NCBI RefSeq assembly: GCF_001429395.1 | Contig: NZ_LMJT01000001.1 | Location: 708,024 to 772,023 of the forward strand | Origin: Allobosea sp. Root381 | GTDB taxonomy: Bacteria; Pseudomonadota; Alphaproteobacteria; Rhizobiales; Beijerinckiaceae | Reading direction: 5' to 3' | Length of the DNA: 64,000 nucleotides | Shown here: positions 43,742-52,584 of the stretch, piece by piece | Layout: every line of letters begins with the position of its first letter | How positions within the stretch are numbered: position 1 is the first letter of the stretch | The notes under the pieces: generated by a model | What the model was told of the DNA's origin: nothing | Seen by the model: only the letters and a program-made list of their open reading frames with translations | Databases searched by the model: none | Position numbers and translations under genes: made by a program

Positions 43742-44635
43742 TCAGGCGCCCTTGTAACGCGCCTCGAGCGCGTCGAAAGCCGGCTTCCCGACGATGCGCT
43801 GCCGCTCGGAGAAGCTTGCGAGCCGGTCTTCGGCATTCGCCAGCGAGCCGACGTCACGGAGAGAGCCGAGCACCTCTTGCGCGGCGAGAACCATCGCCTG
43901 CAGGGCGGCATTGGCATAGAGCGCGATCGAGAAGCCCATCTCGGCCAGATCTTCGCGCGGCAGCATCGGTGTCTTGCCGCCCATGACGACATTGACCAGC
44001 TGCGGAGCCGGCAGCTGTCCGATCCGCCGGAGTTCATCGGCGCTTTCCGGCGCCTCGACGAAGATCACATCGGCCCCGGCCTCGGTCATCGCATGGGCCC
44101 GTTCCAGCGCGCGATCGAACCCCTCGACCGCGCGCGCATCGGTGCGGGCGATGATCAGGGTATCTTCGTCGCGGCGCGCATCGAGGGCGGCGTGGATCTT
44201 CGAGAGCATCTCGGGCAGCGGCACCACGCCCTTTCCGGAGAAATGGCCGCATTTCTTGGGAAAGATCTGGTCTTCGATCTGAAGCGCGGCAGCGCCGGCG
44301 CGTTCGAGCAGATGGACCGTGCGATAGACGTTGAGCGCGTTGCCGAAGCCGGTGTCGATATCGACCACCAGGGAAATGCTGGTGACGTCGCTGATCCTGG
44401 CCGCCGCTTCCGCCAGCTCCGTCACCGACAGGAGCCCGAGATCGGGCATGCCCAGCTGCATGTTCGTGAAGCCAGCGCCCGTGAGATAGACGGCTTCGTA
44501 GCCGAGGTCCTCGGCGATCCGGGCGGTCAGCGCATTGGCGGCACCGGGCAGCAGGAAGGCGTCTCGCCGCGCTATCCGCTGGCGGAGCTTCCGCCGCAGG
44601 CTCGCGGGCGGCGATTGATCGATGGTTTTGAGCAT
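43742..44635 (-). CDS. Isocitrate lyase/PEP mutase family lyase (methylisocitrate-lyase-like)
   Basis: 297 residues from ATG 44635. GAANALTARIAEDLGYEAVYLTGAGF, metal-binding DIDTGFGN (92-99), IEDQIFPKKCGHFSGK with the catalytic KKCGH at 127-131, and IARTDARAVEGFDRALERA. The Cys motif is that of C-C lyases such as methylisocitrate and dimethylmalate lyase, not PEP mutase. It should split a hydroxy- or alkyl-substituted dicarboxylate into a succinate-type acid and pyruvate. Divergent from the ABC operon with a shared palindromic operator. Confidence 0.9.
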   Translation of the reverse strand: MLKTIDQSPPASLRRKLRQRIARRDAFLLPGAANALTARIAEDLGYEAVYLTGAGFTNMQLGMPDLGLLSVTELAEAAARISDVTSISLVVDIDTGFGNALNVYRTVHLLERAGAAALQIEDQIFPKKCGHFSGKGVVPLPEMLSKIHAALDARRDEDTLIIARTDARAVEGFDRALERAHAMTEAGADVIFVEAPESADELRRIGQLPAPQLVNVVMGGKTPMLPREDLAEMGFSIALYANAALQAMVLAAQEVLGSLRDVGSLANAEDRLASFSERQRIVGKPAFDALEARYKGA

Positions 44636-44707
44636 CAAGCACTTCTCCGATGCGCGACCGGAACAGGCCGCCTCGAACGGCAACAGCTATTCCCTGATCC
44701 TGATTAA

Positions 44708-44724
44708 AGTCAACTGTTGACAGT
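44708..44724. promoter_or_regulatory. 17-bp operator candidate with perfect GTCAAC-N-GTTGAC palindrome (copy 1)
   Basis: The sequence AGTCAACTGTTGACAGT lies between the divergent lyase gene (72 bp to its ATG) and the ABC binding-protein gene (71 bp to its ATG). Its exact reverse complement occurs at 55033-55049. The arms include TTGAC(A/T), resembling a -35 hexamer on both strands, so bound repressor would block both promoters. Confidence 0.75.
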
Positions 44725-44795
44725 TTACACAAGAGCGGGTGACACTTGCCGCACAGCGTCCGTCAGAGACGCGCGGTTAACCGGGAGAAAACGTC

Positions 44796-45845
44796 ATGGC
44801 CGAAAACGGAATTTCTGGTGGCAAGCCGACGCGTCGCGCGGTGATTGCAGGCGCCGCGGCGCTCGCGGCGGCGGGCCCTGTCCGCGCGCAGCAAGCCAAG
44901 CTTGATCTCGATGCTGCCAAGAAGGAAGGCAAGGTCGTCATCTACAACAACTGGCAGCCCAACGGCATCGAGCCGCTGCTCCAGCGCTTCCGCGAGGCGA
45001 ATCCGGGCATCCAGACCGAGCAGATCCGCCTTGGCAGCAATCCGCTGATCGAACGCTTCCAGACCGAGTTCTCGGCCGGGCGCAATCTGTGCGACGTGCT
45101 TGTGACCTTCCCTGACGAGCGGATCGGCGAGGGCATGAAGAAGGGCTGGATGGCAAAGTGGACGCCGCCCGAGATCGCCAACTTCGCGCCCGAATACAAC
45201 GAAGAGGACATGCTCTTCACCATCCAGCATGCGCGCGAATGCATCATCTGGAACAAGGCGCAGGTGCGCCCGGCCGATGCGCCCAAGGAATGGGCGGACC
45301 TGTTCGATCCGAAGTGGAAGGGCCGCGTCGGAATGAACCCGCCCTGGCGCTCGGTCTCGATCCAGCAGATCTGCGCCTTCTGGGAGGATATCGGCATCAA
45401 GGACGCGGCGGACAAGCTCAAGGCCAATGAAGTCCGCTTCTTCGAGGGCTCCGGCGGCATTATCCAGGCTGTGGTCCGTGGCGACGTCCGTGTCGCGGAA
45501 TTGACCGACCTGCCGCTGAACCCGTTGCTCGACGACGGCGCCCCGATCGGTTTCGTCTATCCGAAATCGGGCACGACGCTTTCGGCCAACAAGGCCTTCG
45601 TCGCCGCCAAGGCGCCGAACCCCAACGCCGCCAAGGTCTTCCTGAACTGGCTCATGACCGAGCAGGGCCAGGTCCATCTCCAGACCTATTGCGGCCTGTC
45701 CGTCACGCGCAAGGGCGCGCCGCCGCTGAGCAAGCTGCCGGCCACGGCGGAACTCAGCAATGTGGTCGATGGGGAGAAGATCCTGACGCCCGAACGGCAG
45801 ACCGCCATCGTCGATAAATGGCGTTCGACCTTCGGCATCCGCTGA
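44796..45845 (+). CDS. ABC-type solute-binding protein, ferric/spermidine-type family
   Basis: 349 residues with a Tat-like leader (TRRAVIAGAAALAAAGPVRA). The mature chain starts with AKKEGKVVIYNNWQPNGIEPL, then RFQTEFSAGRNLCDVLVTFPD, EWADLFDPKWKGRVGMNPPW, AVVRGDVRVAELTDLPLNPL and AKAPNPNAAKVFLNWLMTEQGQ. This matches the AfuA/FbpA-like group, which includes importers for phosphonates, organic acids and chelated iron. It is first in the importer operon, with the palindromic operator 71 bp upstream. Confidence 0.9.
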   Translation: MAENGISGGKPTRRAVIAGAAALAAAGPVRAQQAKLDLDAAKKEGKVVIYNNWQPNGIEPLLQRFREANPGIQTEQIRLGSNPLIERFQTEFSAGRNLCDVLVTFPDERIGEGMKKGWMAKWTPPEIANFAPEYNEEDMLFTIQHARECIIWNKAQVRPADAPKEWADLFDPKWKGRVGMNPPWRSVSIQQICAFWEDIGIKDAADKLKANEVRFFEGSGGIIQAVVRGDVRVAELTDLPLNPLLDDGAPIGFVYPKSGTTLSANKAFVAAKAPNPNAAKVFLNWLMTEQGQVHLQTYCGLSVTRKGAPPLSKLPATAELSNVVDGEKILTPERQTAIVDKWRSTFGIR

Positions 45846-45857
45846 CGCAGCGAAAGG

Positions 45858-45879
45858 GCGCGGCGCCTCTGCGCCGCGC
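45858..45879 (+). promoter_or_regulatory. Perfect hairpin between binding protein and permease genes
   Basis: 9-bp arms GCGCGGCGC / GCGCCGCGC with CTCT loop, 13 bases after the binding-protein stop, and no T run. Such intercistronic stems usually protect the upstream message and raise binding protein levels above the permease. Confidence 0.55.
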
Positions 45880-45947
45880 GGATCTCACGTAACGGGGGGG
45901 AACGCGGGGCGCGGAAGCGTCACCGCGGCGCGTCCAGGGAACCCGAC

Positions 45948-47678
45948 ATGTCAGAACAAGCAATTGCCGCCGGTCCTCCCGCGGTCTCCCGGGCCCGTAG
46001 CCGCGCAGGAGCGGGCGGCGCTGTCCTGACCGGCGTCTACTGGGCGACGTTCCTGATCGTGGTCGCGATGGTGGCGATCCCCGTCGTCGCGCTGGTCTAT
46101 GGCAGTTTCCGCACCAGCGCCCCGGGGCTTCCCGGCGAGTGGACGCTGCAGAACTATGCGGGGCTCGCCTCCAGCGGCGTGCTCTCCTCGATGACCACGA
46201 CGCTGATCATCGGGCTCTTCACCTCCGTGATCTCGATCGTCGTGGGCACGACGATCGCCCTGATCGTCCACCGCACCGACTTCCGCTACGGCAACATCGT
46301 CGTCGCGCTGATCGGCCTGAGCTTCTACTTCCCGTCCTTCATCCTGGCGATGGCCTGGATCATCGTCGGTGCGCCCGGCGGGATCTACAACACGATCATC
46401 GACGACGTCCTCGGGATGTCGTGGCTCAGGGCGGACATCTACACATCGGCCGGCATCGTCTTCGTGATGTCGCTGCACCAGGTCCCGTTCGTCTATCTCA
46501 CCATGCGCGGGCCGATCTCGGGCATGGATCCGATCTATGAGGAGGCCGCGAACACCGCGGGCGCCAAGCCTCACCAGGTGCTGCTGCGCGTCACGCTGCC
46601 GCTGCTTGGCTATTCGCTGATCTCGAGCTTCATCCTCACCTTCGTGATGACGATCGAGCAGTTCGCGATTCCGGCCCTGCTCGGCATACCCGGGCAGGTC
46701 ACGATGCTGGCGACGCAGCTCTACCTGCTCGTGCGCTTCACCCCGACCGACTACGGGCTCGCGGCGGCGATCGGCGTCGCGCTCAGCCTGATCACGGGCG
46801 CGGCGATCTGGGCGCAGCGGCGGATAACCACGGCGGGGCGCCTGACCACCGTGACGGGCAAGGCGGGGCGGCTGAAGCTCATTCCCCTCGGGCGCTGGCG
46901 CTGGGCGGCGAACCTGCTCTGCTTCGGCTTCATCTTCCTCGGCCTGGTCATGCCGATGGTGATCCTGATCTACACCTCGCTGCTGAAGTGGTTCACCGTG
47001 AACCCGCTGGAGGGGATGTATACGCTGCGCAACTACATCTTCATCTGGGAAAGCGCCTCCACGGTCCGCAGCTTCACCAATACCCTGATCGTTTCCGGCG
47101 TCGGCGCGGCGGTGGGCGTCACCCTAGGCCTTCTCTGCTGCTACTTCACCTTGCGGCTTCAGCCACGCGGCTATCGCGCGCTCGATTTCGTCGTCAGCCT
47201 GCCGTTCGGCGTTCCCGGCGTGGTCCTCGGCCTGGGTCTGCTCTGGGCCTATGCCTATCTGCCCTTGCCGCTCTACGGCACGCTGACGCTGATGATCATC
47301 GCCTTCGTCACGCGCTTCCTGCCCTACGCCACCGAGACGATCGGCGGCCAGATGGTCCAGATCGACAAGAGCCTCGAGGAAGCGGCATGGGTCAACGGCG
47401 CGACGCGCGCGCAAGGCATCTGGCGCATCCTGCTGCCCCTGGTGACACCCTCGGTGCAGGGCGCCTACTTCCTGCTGTTCATGGCGTTCTTCCGCGAGAT
47501 CTCCTCGGCGATCCTGATCTACTCGGTCCACACGGCCGTGATCTCGATCTCGATCTGGTCCTTCTTCGAGCAGGCAAACTGGGGGCTGGCGAGTGCGCTC
47601 GCCGTCGTCGCGACGCTCATCATATTCATCGCAATGGCTCTGATCATGCGGCTGGTGCCGACCGCGCGGCGCGGCTGA
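45948..47678 (+). CDS. ABC transporter permease, two fused membrane domains
   Basis: 576 residues, about 12 predicted membrane helices in two homologous halves. Each half ends in an EAA loop: EEAANTAGAKPHQVLLRVTLP (residues near 200) and EEAAWVNGATRAQGIWRILLP (near 480). This is the FbpB/SfuB-like double permease typical of ferric and related importers. It works with the binding protein upstream and the ATPase at 47691. Confidence 0.92.
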   Translation: MSEQAIAAGPPAVSRARSRAGAGGAVLTGVYWATFLIVVAMVAIPVVALVYGSFRTSAPGLPGEWTLQNYAGLASSGVLSSMTTTLIIGLFTSVISIVVGTTIALIVHRTDFRYGNIVVALIGLSFYFPSFILAMAWIIVGAPGGIYNTIIDDVLGMSWLRADIYTSAGIVFVMSLHQVPFVYLTMRGPISGMDPIYEEAANTAGAKPHQVLLRVTLPLLGYSLISSFILTFVMTIEQFAIPALLGIPGQVTMLATQLYLLVRFTPTDYGLAAAIGVALSLITGAAIWAQRRITTAGRLTTVTGKAGRLKLIPLGRWRWAANLLCFGFIFLGLVMPMVILIYTSLLKWFTVNPLEGMYTLRNYIFIWESASTVRSFTNTLIVSGVGAAVGVTLGLLCCYFTLRLQPRGYRALDFVVSLPFGVPGVVLGLGLLWAYAYLPLPLYGTLTLMIIAFVTRFLPYATETIGGQMVQIDKSLEEAAWVNGATRAQGIWRILLPLVTPSVQGAYFLLFMAFFREISSAILIYSVHTAVISISIWSFFEQANWGLASALAVVATLIIFIAMALIMRLVPTARRG

Positions 47679-47690
47679 GGAGGTTCAATC

Positions 47691-48776
47691 GTGAGCATCA
47701 ACGTCCAGAACCTGGTCAAGCGCTATGGCAGCCTGACCGTCGTCCATGGCATCTCCTTCGATGTCGGCAAGGGCGAGTTCATCTCGCTTCTCGGCCCCTC
47801 CGGCTGCGGCAAGACCACGACGCTTCGCTGCCTCGCGGGGCTGGAGGACGCCGATGGAGGCGTCATCCAGATCGACGGCCGCATCGTCTCGGCGCCCGAG
47901 CAGGATGCGCTCGTGCCGGCCCATCAGCGGCAGATCGGCATGGTCTTCCAATCCTATGCGATCTGGCCGCACATGACCGTCGCAGGCAATGTCGGCTTCC
48001 CGTTGTCGATCAGGGGAGTGCCGGCGGCTGATGTGGCAAAGCAGGTCGACGAGGCACTCGAGATCGTCGGCATGCGCCATCTGCGCGAGCGTCATCCCTC
48101 GCAGCTCTCGGGCGGGCAGCAGCAGCGCGTGGCGCTCGCACGGGCCATCGTCGGGCGGCCGCGCGTGCTGCTCTTCGACGAGCCGCTGTCCAATCTCGAC
48201 GCCAAGCTGCGCGAGGGCACCCGCATCGAGATCAAGCGCCTGCAGCGGGAGCTGGACGTGGCGACCGTCTATGTCACCCACGACCAGGAAGAGGCGCTCT
48301 CGATGTCCGATCGCGTCGTCGTCATGGAGCATGGCCGCATCACCCAGGCCGGAACGCCGAAGGAGCTCTATCGTCGCCCCGCCAACCGGTTCGTCGCGGA
48401 TTTCGTCGGGCGCGCCAGTTTCATCGATGTCGAGCGCGGCAAGGGCAACGGCTGGTCGACGCCCAGCGGCATCGCCTTGCAGCTCGACGATACCGGCGCC
48501 CCCGAAGCCGCGCGCTATCAGGCCATGCTGCGGCCGGAAAGCGTGGAGATCATGCCGGGCGCCAACGGGCGCAGCGAGGACGGCATCAATGTGCTCGAGG
48601 GCCGCGTTCTCGAAAGCCATTATCTCGGTGCCTATACGGAATACCTCGTCGATGCCTCGGGCACCCGCGTGAAGGTGCATTCGCGCTCGGATTTCGACAT
48701 CGGCGACACGGTGACGCTGCGCTTCCCGCAGGAGTTTTGCCGCCTCGTCGCGCTGGCGGACGAAGCCCGGGCATGA
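47691..48776 (+). CDS. ABC transporter ATP-binding protein (FbpC/PotA-like)
   Basis: 361 residues, GTG start at 47691 with GAGGAGG upstream. Walker A GPSGCGKTT, Q-loop VFQSYAIWPHMTV, signature LSGGQQQR, Walker B VLLFDEPLSNLD, H-loop THDQEEA, then a C-terminal TOBE-like regulatory region. It overlaps the dehydrogenase gene by 4 bp (ATGA), tying import to the following enzymes. Confidence 0.93.
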   Translation: MSINVQNLVKRYGSLTVVHGISFDVGKGEFISLLGPSGCGKTTTLRCLAGLEDADGGVIQIDGRIVSAPEQDALVPAHQRQIGMVFQSYAIWPHMTVAGNVGFPLSIRGVPAADVAKQVDEALEIVGMRHLRERHPSQLSGGQQQRVALARAIVGRPRVLLFDEPLSNLDAKLREGTRIEIKRLQRELDVATVYVTHDQEEALSMSDRVVVMEHGRITQAGTPKELYRRPANRFVADFVGRASFIDVERGKGNGWSTPSGIALQLDDTGAPEAARYQAMLRPESVEIMPGANGRSEDGINVLEGRVLESHYLGAYTEYLVDASGTRVKVHSRSDFDIGDTVTLRFPQEFCRLVALADEARA

Positions 48777-49849
48777 ACACGGCCGAGATGCCTGCGCCTG
48801 CCATCGCCGCGGCCGATCTGCAGGATTTCGTGGCGGCGCTGTTCGCCAAGGCGGGCGTGCCCGATGCCGACGCCGCTACCGTGGCCGACTGCCTCGTCCA
48901 AGCGGATCTGCGCGGCGTCGTTTCGCATGGCGTCGGCCGCGTGCCGATCTATCTCCATCGCATCGCAATCGGCCTCGTCGATCCGCACGCACCGCTCGCC
49001 GTGACCGAACTCGCCCCGGTCGCGGCCCTCGTCGACGGCGCCAACGGGCTCGGCTTCGTCACCGCCAGCAGGGCCATGGCGGAGGCGATGGCTCGCGCCG
49101 GCCGCTGCGGCATGGGCCTGGCCTATGTCCGCCGCGGCACGCATTTCGGCATGGCGGCGAGCTATCTGCTCCAGGCCATCGCCGGCGGCTATGCCGCCTT
49201 CGTCTTCACCAACGCCTCCCCCGCCATGCCGATCTGGGGCGGGCGAACGCCCTTCCTGGGAACGAGCCCGTTCGCCTTCGGCGCTCCGGGCGGCATCGAC
49301 GGGCCGCCGCTCGTGCTCGACATGGCGACCTCGGTCGTGGCGCGCGGCAAGATTCGGCGCGCCGCGGCGTCCGGCGGCACGATTCCGGCGGGCTGGGCGC
49401 TCGACCGCGACGGCAATCCGACCACCGACGCGAAAGCCGCCTATGATGGCATCATCCTGCCGCTCGGCGGCCCCAAGGGCTCCGGCCTGTCGTTGATGAT
49501 GGAGGTGCTGGGCGGCGTGATGTCCGGCGCGGCCTTCGGCGGCGAGGTCGGCAACCAGTACGCCGATGAGGACCGGCCGCAGGATGTCGGCCATCTCTTC
49601 ATCGCCCTGCGGCCTGACCTCGCGGTCTCGGCCGCCGACTACCGCGCGCGGATGGACGCGCTCGCCTCCCGCGCCAAGGCATGCCCGCCGGTCGAGCCGG
49701 GAGCGGAGATCCTGTTTCCCGGCGAGCCCGAGGCTCGCCTTGCCGCGCGCCGGCAGCGCGAGGGCATCCCGCTCTCAGCCGAAGATCGCGCCGGTCTCGC
49801 GCAGGCCGCCGCGAAGTTCGGCCTGACGCTGCCCGCCTTTCTTGCCTGA
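48773..49849 (+). CDS. Ldh-family (malate/lactate/sulfolactate-type) NAD(P) oxidoreductase
   Basis: 358 residues. Signatures: VQADLRGVVSHGVGRVPIYLHRI (catalytic SHG-x-x-R), VRRGTHFGMAASYLLQAI, FVFTNASPAMPIWGG, LGTSPFAFGAPGG, VLDMATSVVARGKIRRAA, and LGGPKGSGLSLMMEVLGG. The family oxidises or reduces 2-hydroxy acids, independently of the classical lactate dehydrogenases. ATG 48773 overlaps the ATPase stop. The closest specific substrate cannot be told. Confidence 0.92.
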   Translation: MNTAEMPAPAIAAADLQDFVAALFAKAGVPDADAATVADCLVQADLRGVVSHGVGRVPIYLHRIAIGLVDPHAPLAVTELAPVAALVDGANGLGFVTASRAMAEAMARAGRCGMGLAYVRRGTHFGMAASYLLQAIAGGYAAFVFTNASPAMPIWGGRTPFLGTSPFAFGAPGGIDGPPLVLDMATSVVARGKIRRAAASGGTIPAGWALDRDGNPTTDAKAAYDGIILPLGGPKGSGLSLMMEVLGGVMSGAAFGGEVGNQYADEDRPQDVGHLFIALRPDLAVSAADYRARMDALASRAKACPPVEPGAEILFPGEPEARLAARRQREGIPLSAEDRAGLAQAAAKFGLTLPAFLA

Positions 49850-49898
49850 GCCCTCGGCAGCCGCATTTCCGCACGCAGACGACAAAGGATCGCGATCG

Positions 49899-50873
49899 AT
49901 GCGCCTGGCCATCCTCGACGACTACCAGAACGCCGCGCTGCGCATGGCGGACTGGAGCAGCGCACAGCAGATCGAAGTCGTGCCCTTCACCGATCACGCC
50001 CATGACCCGCGCCAGCTCGTCGCGCGGCTGCGTGACTTCGATGCGGTGATGCGGATCCGCGAGCGCACGGAATTCCCCCGCGCAGTGCTGGAGGCGCTGC
50101 CGCGGCTGAAACTGATGCTGGCGACGGGCATGCGCATCTCGCGCTCCGTCGACCTCCCGGCGACGCGCGAGCTCGGCATCACCGTCTGCTCGACCGAAGT
50201 GCATCATCACACCACCGTCGAACTGACCTGGGGGCTGATCCTGGGGCTGATGCGCCGCATCCATGCCGAGGCCGCCTCCTTCCGCGCGGGCGGCTGGCAG
50301 GTCGGCTTCGGCCGTGGGCTTTCGGGCAAGACCCTCGGCGTGCTCGGCCTGGGCAGCATGGGCGTGCCGGTCTCGCAGATCGGCAAGCTCTTCGGCATGA
50401 ACGTCACCGCCTGGAGCCCCAACCTGACGCCCGAGCGGACGGCACCCCACGGCGTGACCTGCGTATCCAAGGAGGAGCTCTTCGCCAACTCCGATGTCCT
50501 GACGATCCATATCCCACTGGCCGACAGCACCGTCGGGATCGTGAGCGCCGCGGACATCGCGCGGATGAAGCGCGACGCTTATCTCGTCAACACCTCGCGG
50601 CCGGCGCTGGTCGATCAGAAGGCCCTGACCGCTGCTCTGTTCGAGCGGCGCATAGGCGGCGCCGGGCTCGACGTCTACGATGTCGAGCCGCTGCCGGTCG
50701 ACCATCCCTACCGCTCGCTGCCGAACGTGCTGGCGACGCCGCATATCGGCTTCGTCACGGAGGAAAACCATCGGATCTTCTACGAGCAGTCTCTCGAGAA
50801 CGCGAAGGCCTGGCTGGCCGGCGCGCCCATCCGCGTGGTCAACGGCGACCAGGCCTCGGAGCTGATCAAGTGA
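49899..50873 (+). CDS. D-2-hydroxyacid dehydrogenase (first paralogue)
   Basis: 324 residues. The start RLAILDDYQNAALRMADWSS, the NAD loop VLGLGSMGVP, NTSRPALVD with catalytic Arg, DVYDVEPLP with catalytic Glu, and ATPHIGFVTEENH with catalytic His are all present. Reduces or oxidises a D-2-hydroxy acid in the cytoplasm. Starts 49 bp after the Ldh-family gene and overlaps the DUF4387 gene by 4 bp. It is a clear paralogue of the gene at 52581. Confidence 0.9.
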   Translation: MRLAILDDYQNAALRMADWSSAQQIEVVPFTDHAHDPRQLVARLRDFDAVMRIRERTEFPRAVLEALPRLKLMLATGMRISRSVDLPATRELGITVCSTEVHHHTTVELTWGLILGLMRRIHAEAASFRAGGWQVGFGRGLSGKTLGVLGLGSMGVPVSQIGKLFGMNVTAWSPNLTPERTAPHGVTCVSKEELFANSDVLTIHIPLADSTVGIVSAADIARMKRDAYLVNTSRPALVDQKALTAALFERRIGGAGLDVYDVEPLPVDHPYRSLPNVLATPHIGFVTEENHRIFYEQSLENAKAWLAGAPIRVVNGDQASELIK

Positions 50874-51190
50874 CGTCATCGCCCCCGCTCAGGCTGCAGG
50901 AGATCGCCCGGGTGATCCGCAGCAAGAATGCCGGTCCCTGCCTGCTGACTTTCGACGTGATGCTCCCCGATGCCACGGCATTCGAAGCGGTTTCCGCCCG
51001 TCTGGCGGCACTGCGCGAGAAGGTCGCGCGAGCCTATGGCCGCAGCGAGAACGAGGTCGCCGTTATCGCCTACCGGCCCGCGCTGGCGGTGAAGATCACG
51101 CTCCCGCGCGACGTCGTCTCCGGCGATATCGGCGACCGCGACGTCTACGGCGCGCAGCAGCACGCGCCGCTGCTGGAGATCGAACTGTGA
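50870..51190 (+). CDS. DUF4387 protein
   Basis: 106 residues, GTG start overlapping the dehydrogenase stop. Pattern: LQEIARVIRSKNAGPCLLTFDVMLP, AREKVARAYG-like helix, VAVIAYRPALAVKITLPRDVVSGDIGDRDVYGAQQHAPL. This is the DUF4387 family, small proteins that accompany AtuA-like (DUF1446) proteins. No catalytic function is assigned. Likely a partner subunit of the next gene, whose start it overlaps. Confidence 0.88.
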   Translation: MTSSPPLRLQEIARVIRSKNAGPCLLTFDVMLPDATAFEAVSARLAALREKVARAYGRSENEVAVIAYRPALAVKITLPRDVVSGDIGDRDVYGAQQHAPLLEIEL

Positions 51191-52584
51191 CCGCGATCGG
51201 CCGGCTCCTCGACGACTTCGCCCGCCAGCGCCGCCCTCTGCGCTCGCTCGGTGCATCGGGCCAGCTCGGCTACGGCATCCCGACCCCGGCACTAGAGGCT
51301 GGGCTTACCCGGTCGCCCGACATGATCGGGGTCGACATGGGCTCGATCGACATCGGCCCGAACTATCTTGGCGGCGGCAAGCTCGCACCGACCCGCAGCG
51401 GCGCCAGGCGCGATCTGAGGAAAGTGCTGAATGCCGCAAGGCGCCTCGACATCCCGCTGATCGTCGGCTCGGCGGGATCCGCCGGCGCGAAGCCGCATCT
51501 CGACGCTACGCTGGAGATCATCCGCGAGATCGCCGCCGAGGACGGACTGCGCTTCCGGATGGGCGTCGTCGCGTCCGACATGCCGCGCGATGTGCTGAAG
51601 GCCGGGATCGCCGCCGGCAAGGTGCGCCCCATGGACACAATGCCGCCGCTCACGGAGGCGGAGGTCGACGCGTCCAGCCATCTCGTCGCGCAGCTCGGGC
51701 TCGAGGCATTCAGGCGCGCGCTGGAGGCCGATGTCGACGTTGTCGTGCTCGGCCGCGCCTGCGACACTGGCATCTTCGCGAGCATCCCGGCGATGCTGGG
51801 CTTTCCGCCGGGCATCGCAATGCACATGGCCAAGATCGTCGAATGCGCCTCGCTGTGCTGCATGCCCGGCGGTCGCGACACGATCCTCGGCGTTCTCGAT
51901 GACGATGGCTTCGAACTGGAGAGCATGGCACTGAGCCGCGCAGCGACACCCGCCTCCGTCGCCGCACACAGCCTCTACGAGCAGGCCGATCCCTTCGAAA
52001 TCCGCGAGCCCGATGGCTGGGCCGATCTGCGCGACGTCACCTATCGCGCCCTCGACGCGCGACGCACCCGTGTCGAGGGCGCGGTATTCCGGCCCGCGGA
52101 GCGCCGGACGCTGAAGCTCGAGGGAGCGGCCTTCGTCGGCCACCGTGCTCTGCTGCTGGCCGGCGCGGCCGATCCGCGCTTCATCGCTGGTCACCGCGAG
52201 ATCTTCGCCCAGGTAACGAATGTAGTTCGGGATCTGGTCTGCGAGGACCAGCCGGAGGACTACCGGCTGGGCTTCCGCCTCTACGGGGTGGACGGCGTCA
52301 GGAACTGGGCGGAGGCGGCAGCGAGCCTGCCGCGCGAGGCTTTCGTCATGGGCGAATGCATCGCGCCGACGGCCGAGCGGGCCGAGGAGGTGATCCGCAC
52401 GACGAAGCAATATCTCCTGCACCATGGCTATGAGGGCCGGCTCTCCACGGCGGGCAATCTCGCCTTTCCGTTCACGCCGCCCGAGCTCTCGGCCGGTGCG
52501 GCCTATCGCTTCAACGTCTTCCATCTTATCGAGATGGACGATCCTGCGGCGCTGTTTCCGGTCGAGGTGGAGGTCTTCCGATGA
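51187..52584 (+). CDS. AtuA-like (DUF1446) protein
   Basis: 465 residues with GTGA overlap. LGASGQLGYGIPTPALEAGL, MIGVDMGSIDIGPNYLGGGKLAPTR, IPLIVGSAGSAGAKPHLD, VVVLGRACDTGIFASIPAM, and AKIVECASLCCMPGG are typical of the acyclic terpene utilisation AtuA family. The biochemical role of AtuA is unknown. Together with DUF4387 it stands between two D-2-hydroxyacid dehydrogenase genes, and the four overlap in series, so they should act on one compound. Confidence 0.87.
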   Translation: MTAIGRLLDDFARQRRPLRSLGASGQLGYGIPTPALEAGLTRSPDMIGVDMGSIDIGPNYLGGGKLAPTRSGARRDLRKVLNAARRLDIPLIVGSAGSAGAKPHLDATLEIIREIAAEDGLRFRMGVVASDMPRDVLKAGIAAGKVRPMDTMPPLTEAEVDASSHLVAQLGLEAFRRALEADVDVVVLGRACDTGIFASIPAMLGFPPGIAMHMAKIVECASLCCMPGGRDTILGVLDDDGFELESMALSRAATPASVAAHSLYEQADPFEIREPDGWADLRDVTYRALDARRTRVEGAVFRPAERRTLKLEGAAFVGHRALLLAGAADPRFIAGHREIFAQVTNVVRDLVCEDQPEDYRLGFRLYGVDGVRNWAEAAASLPREAFVMGECIAPTAERAEEVIRTTKQYLLHHGYEGRLSTAGNLAFPFTPPELSAGAAYRFNVFHLIEMDDPAALFPVEVEVFR

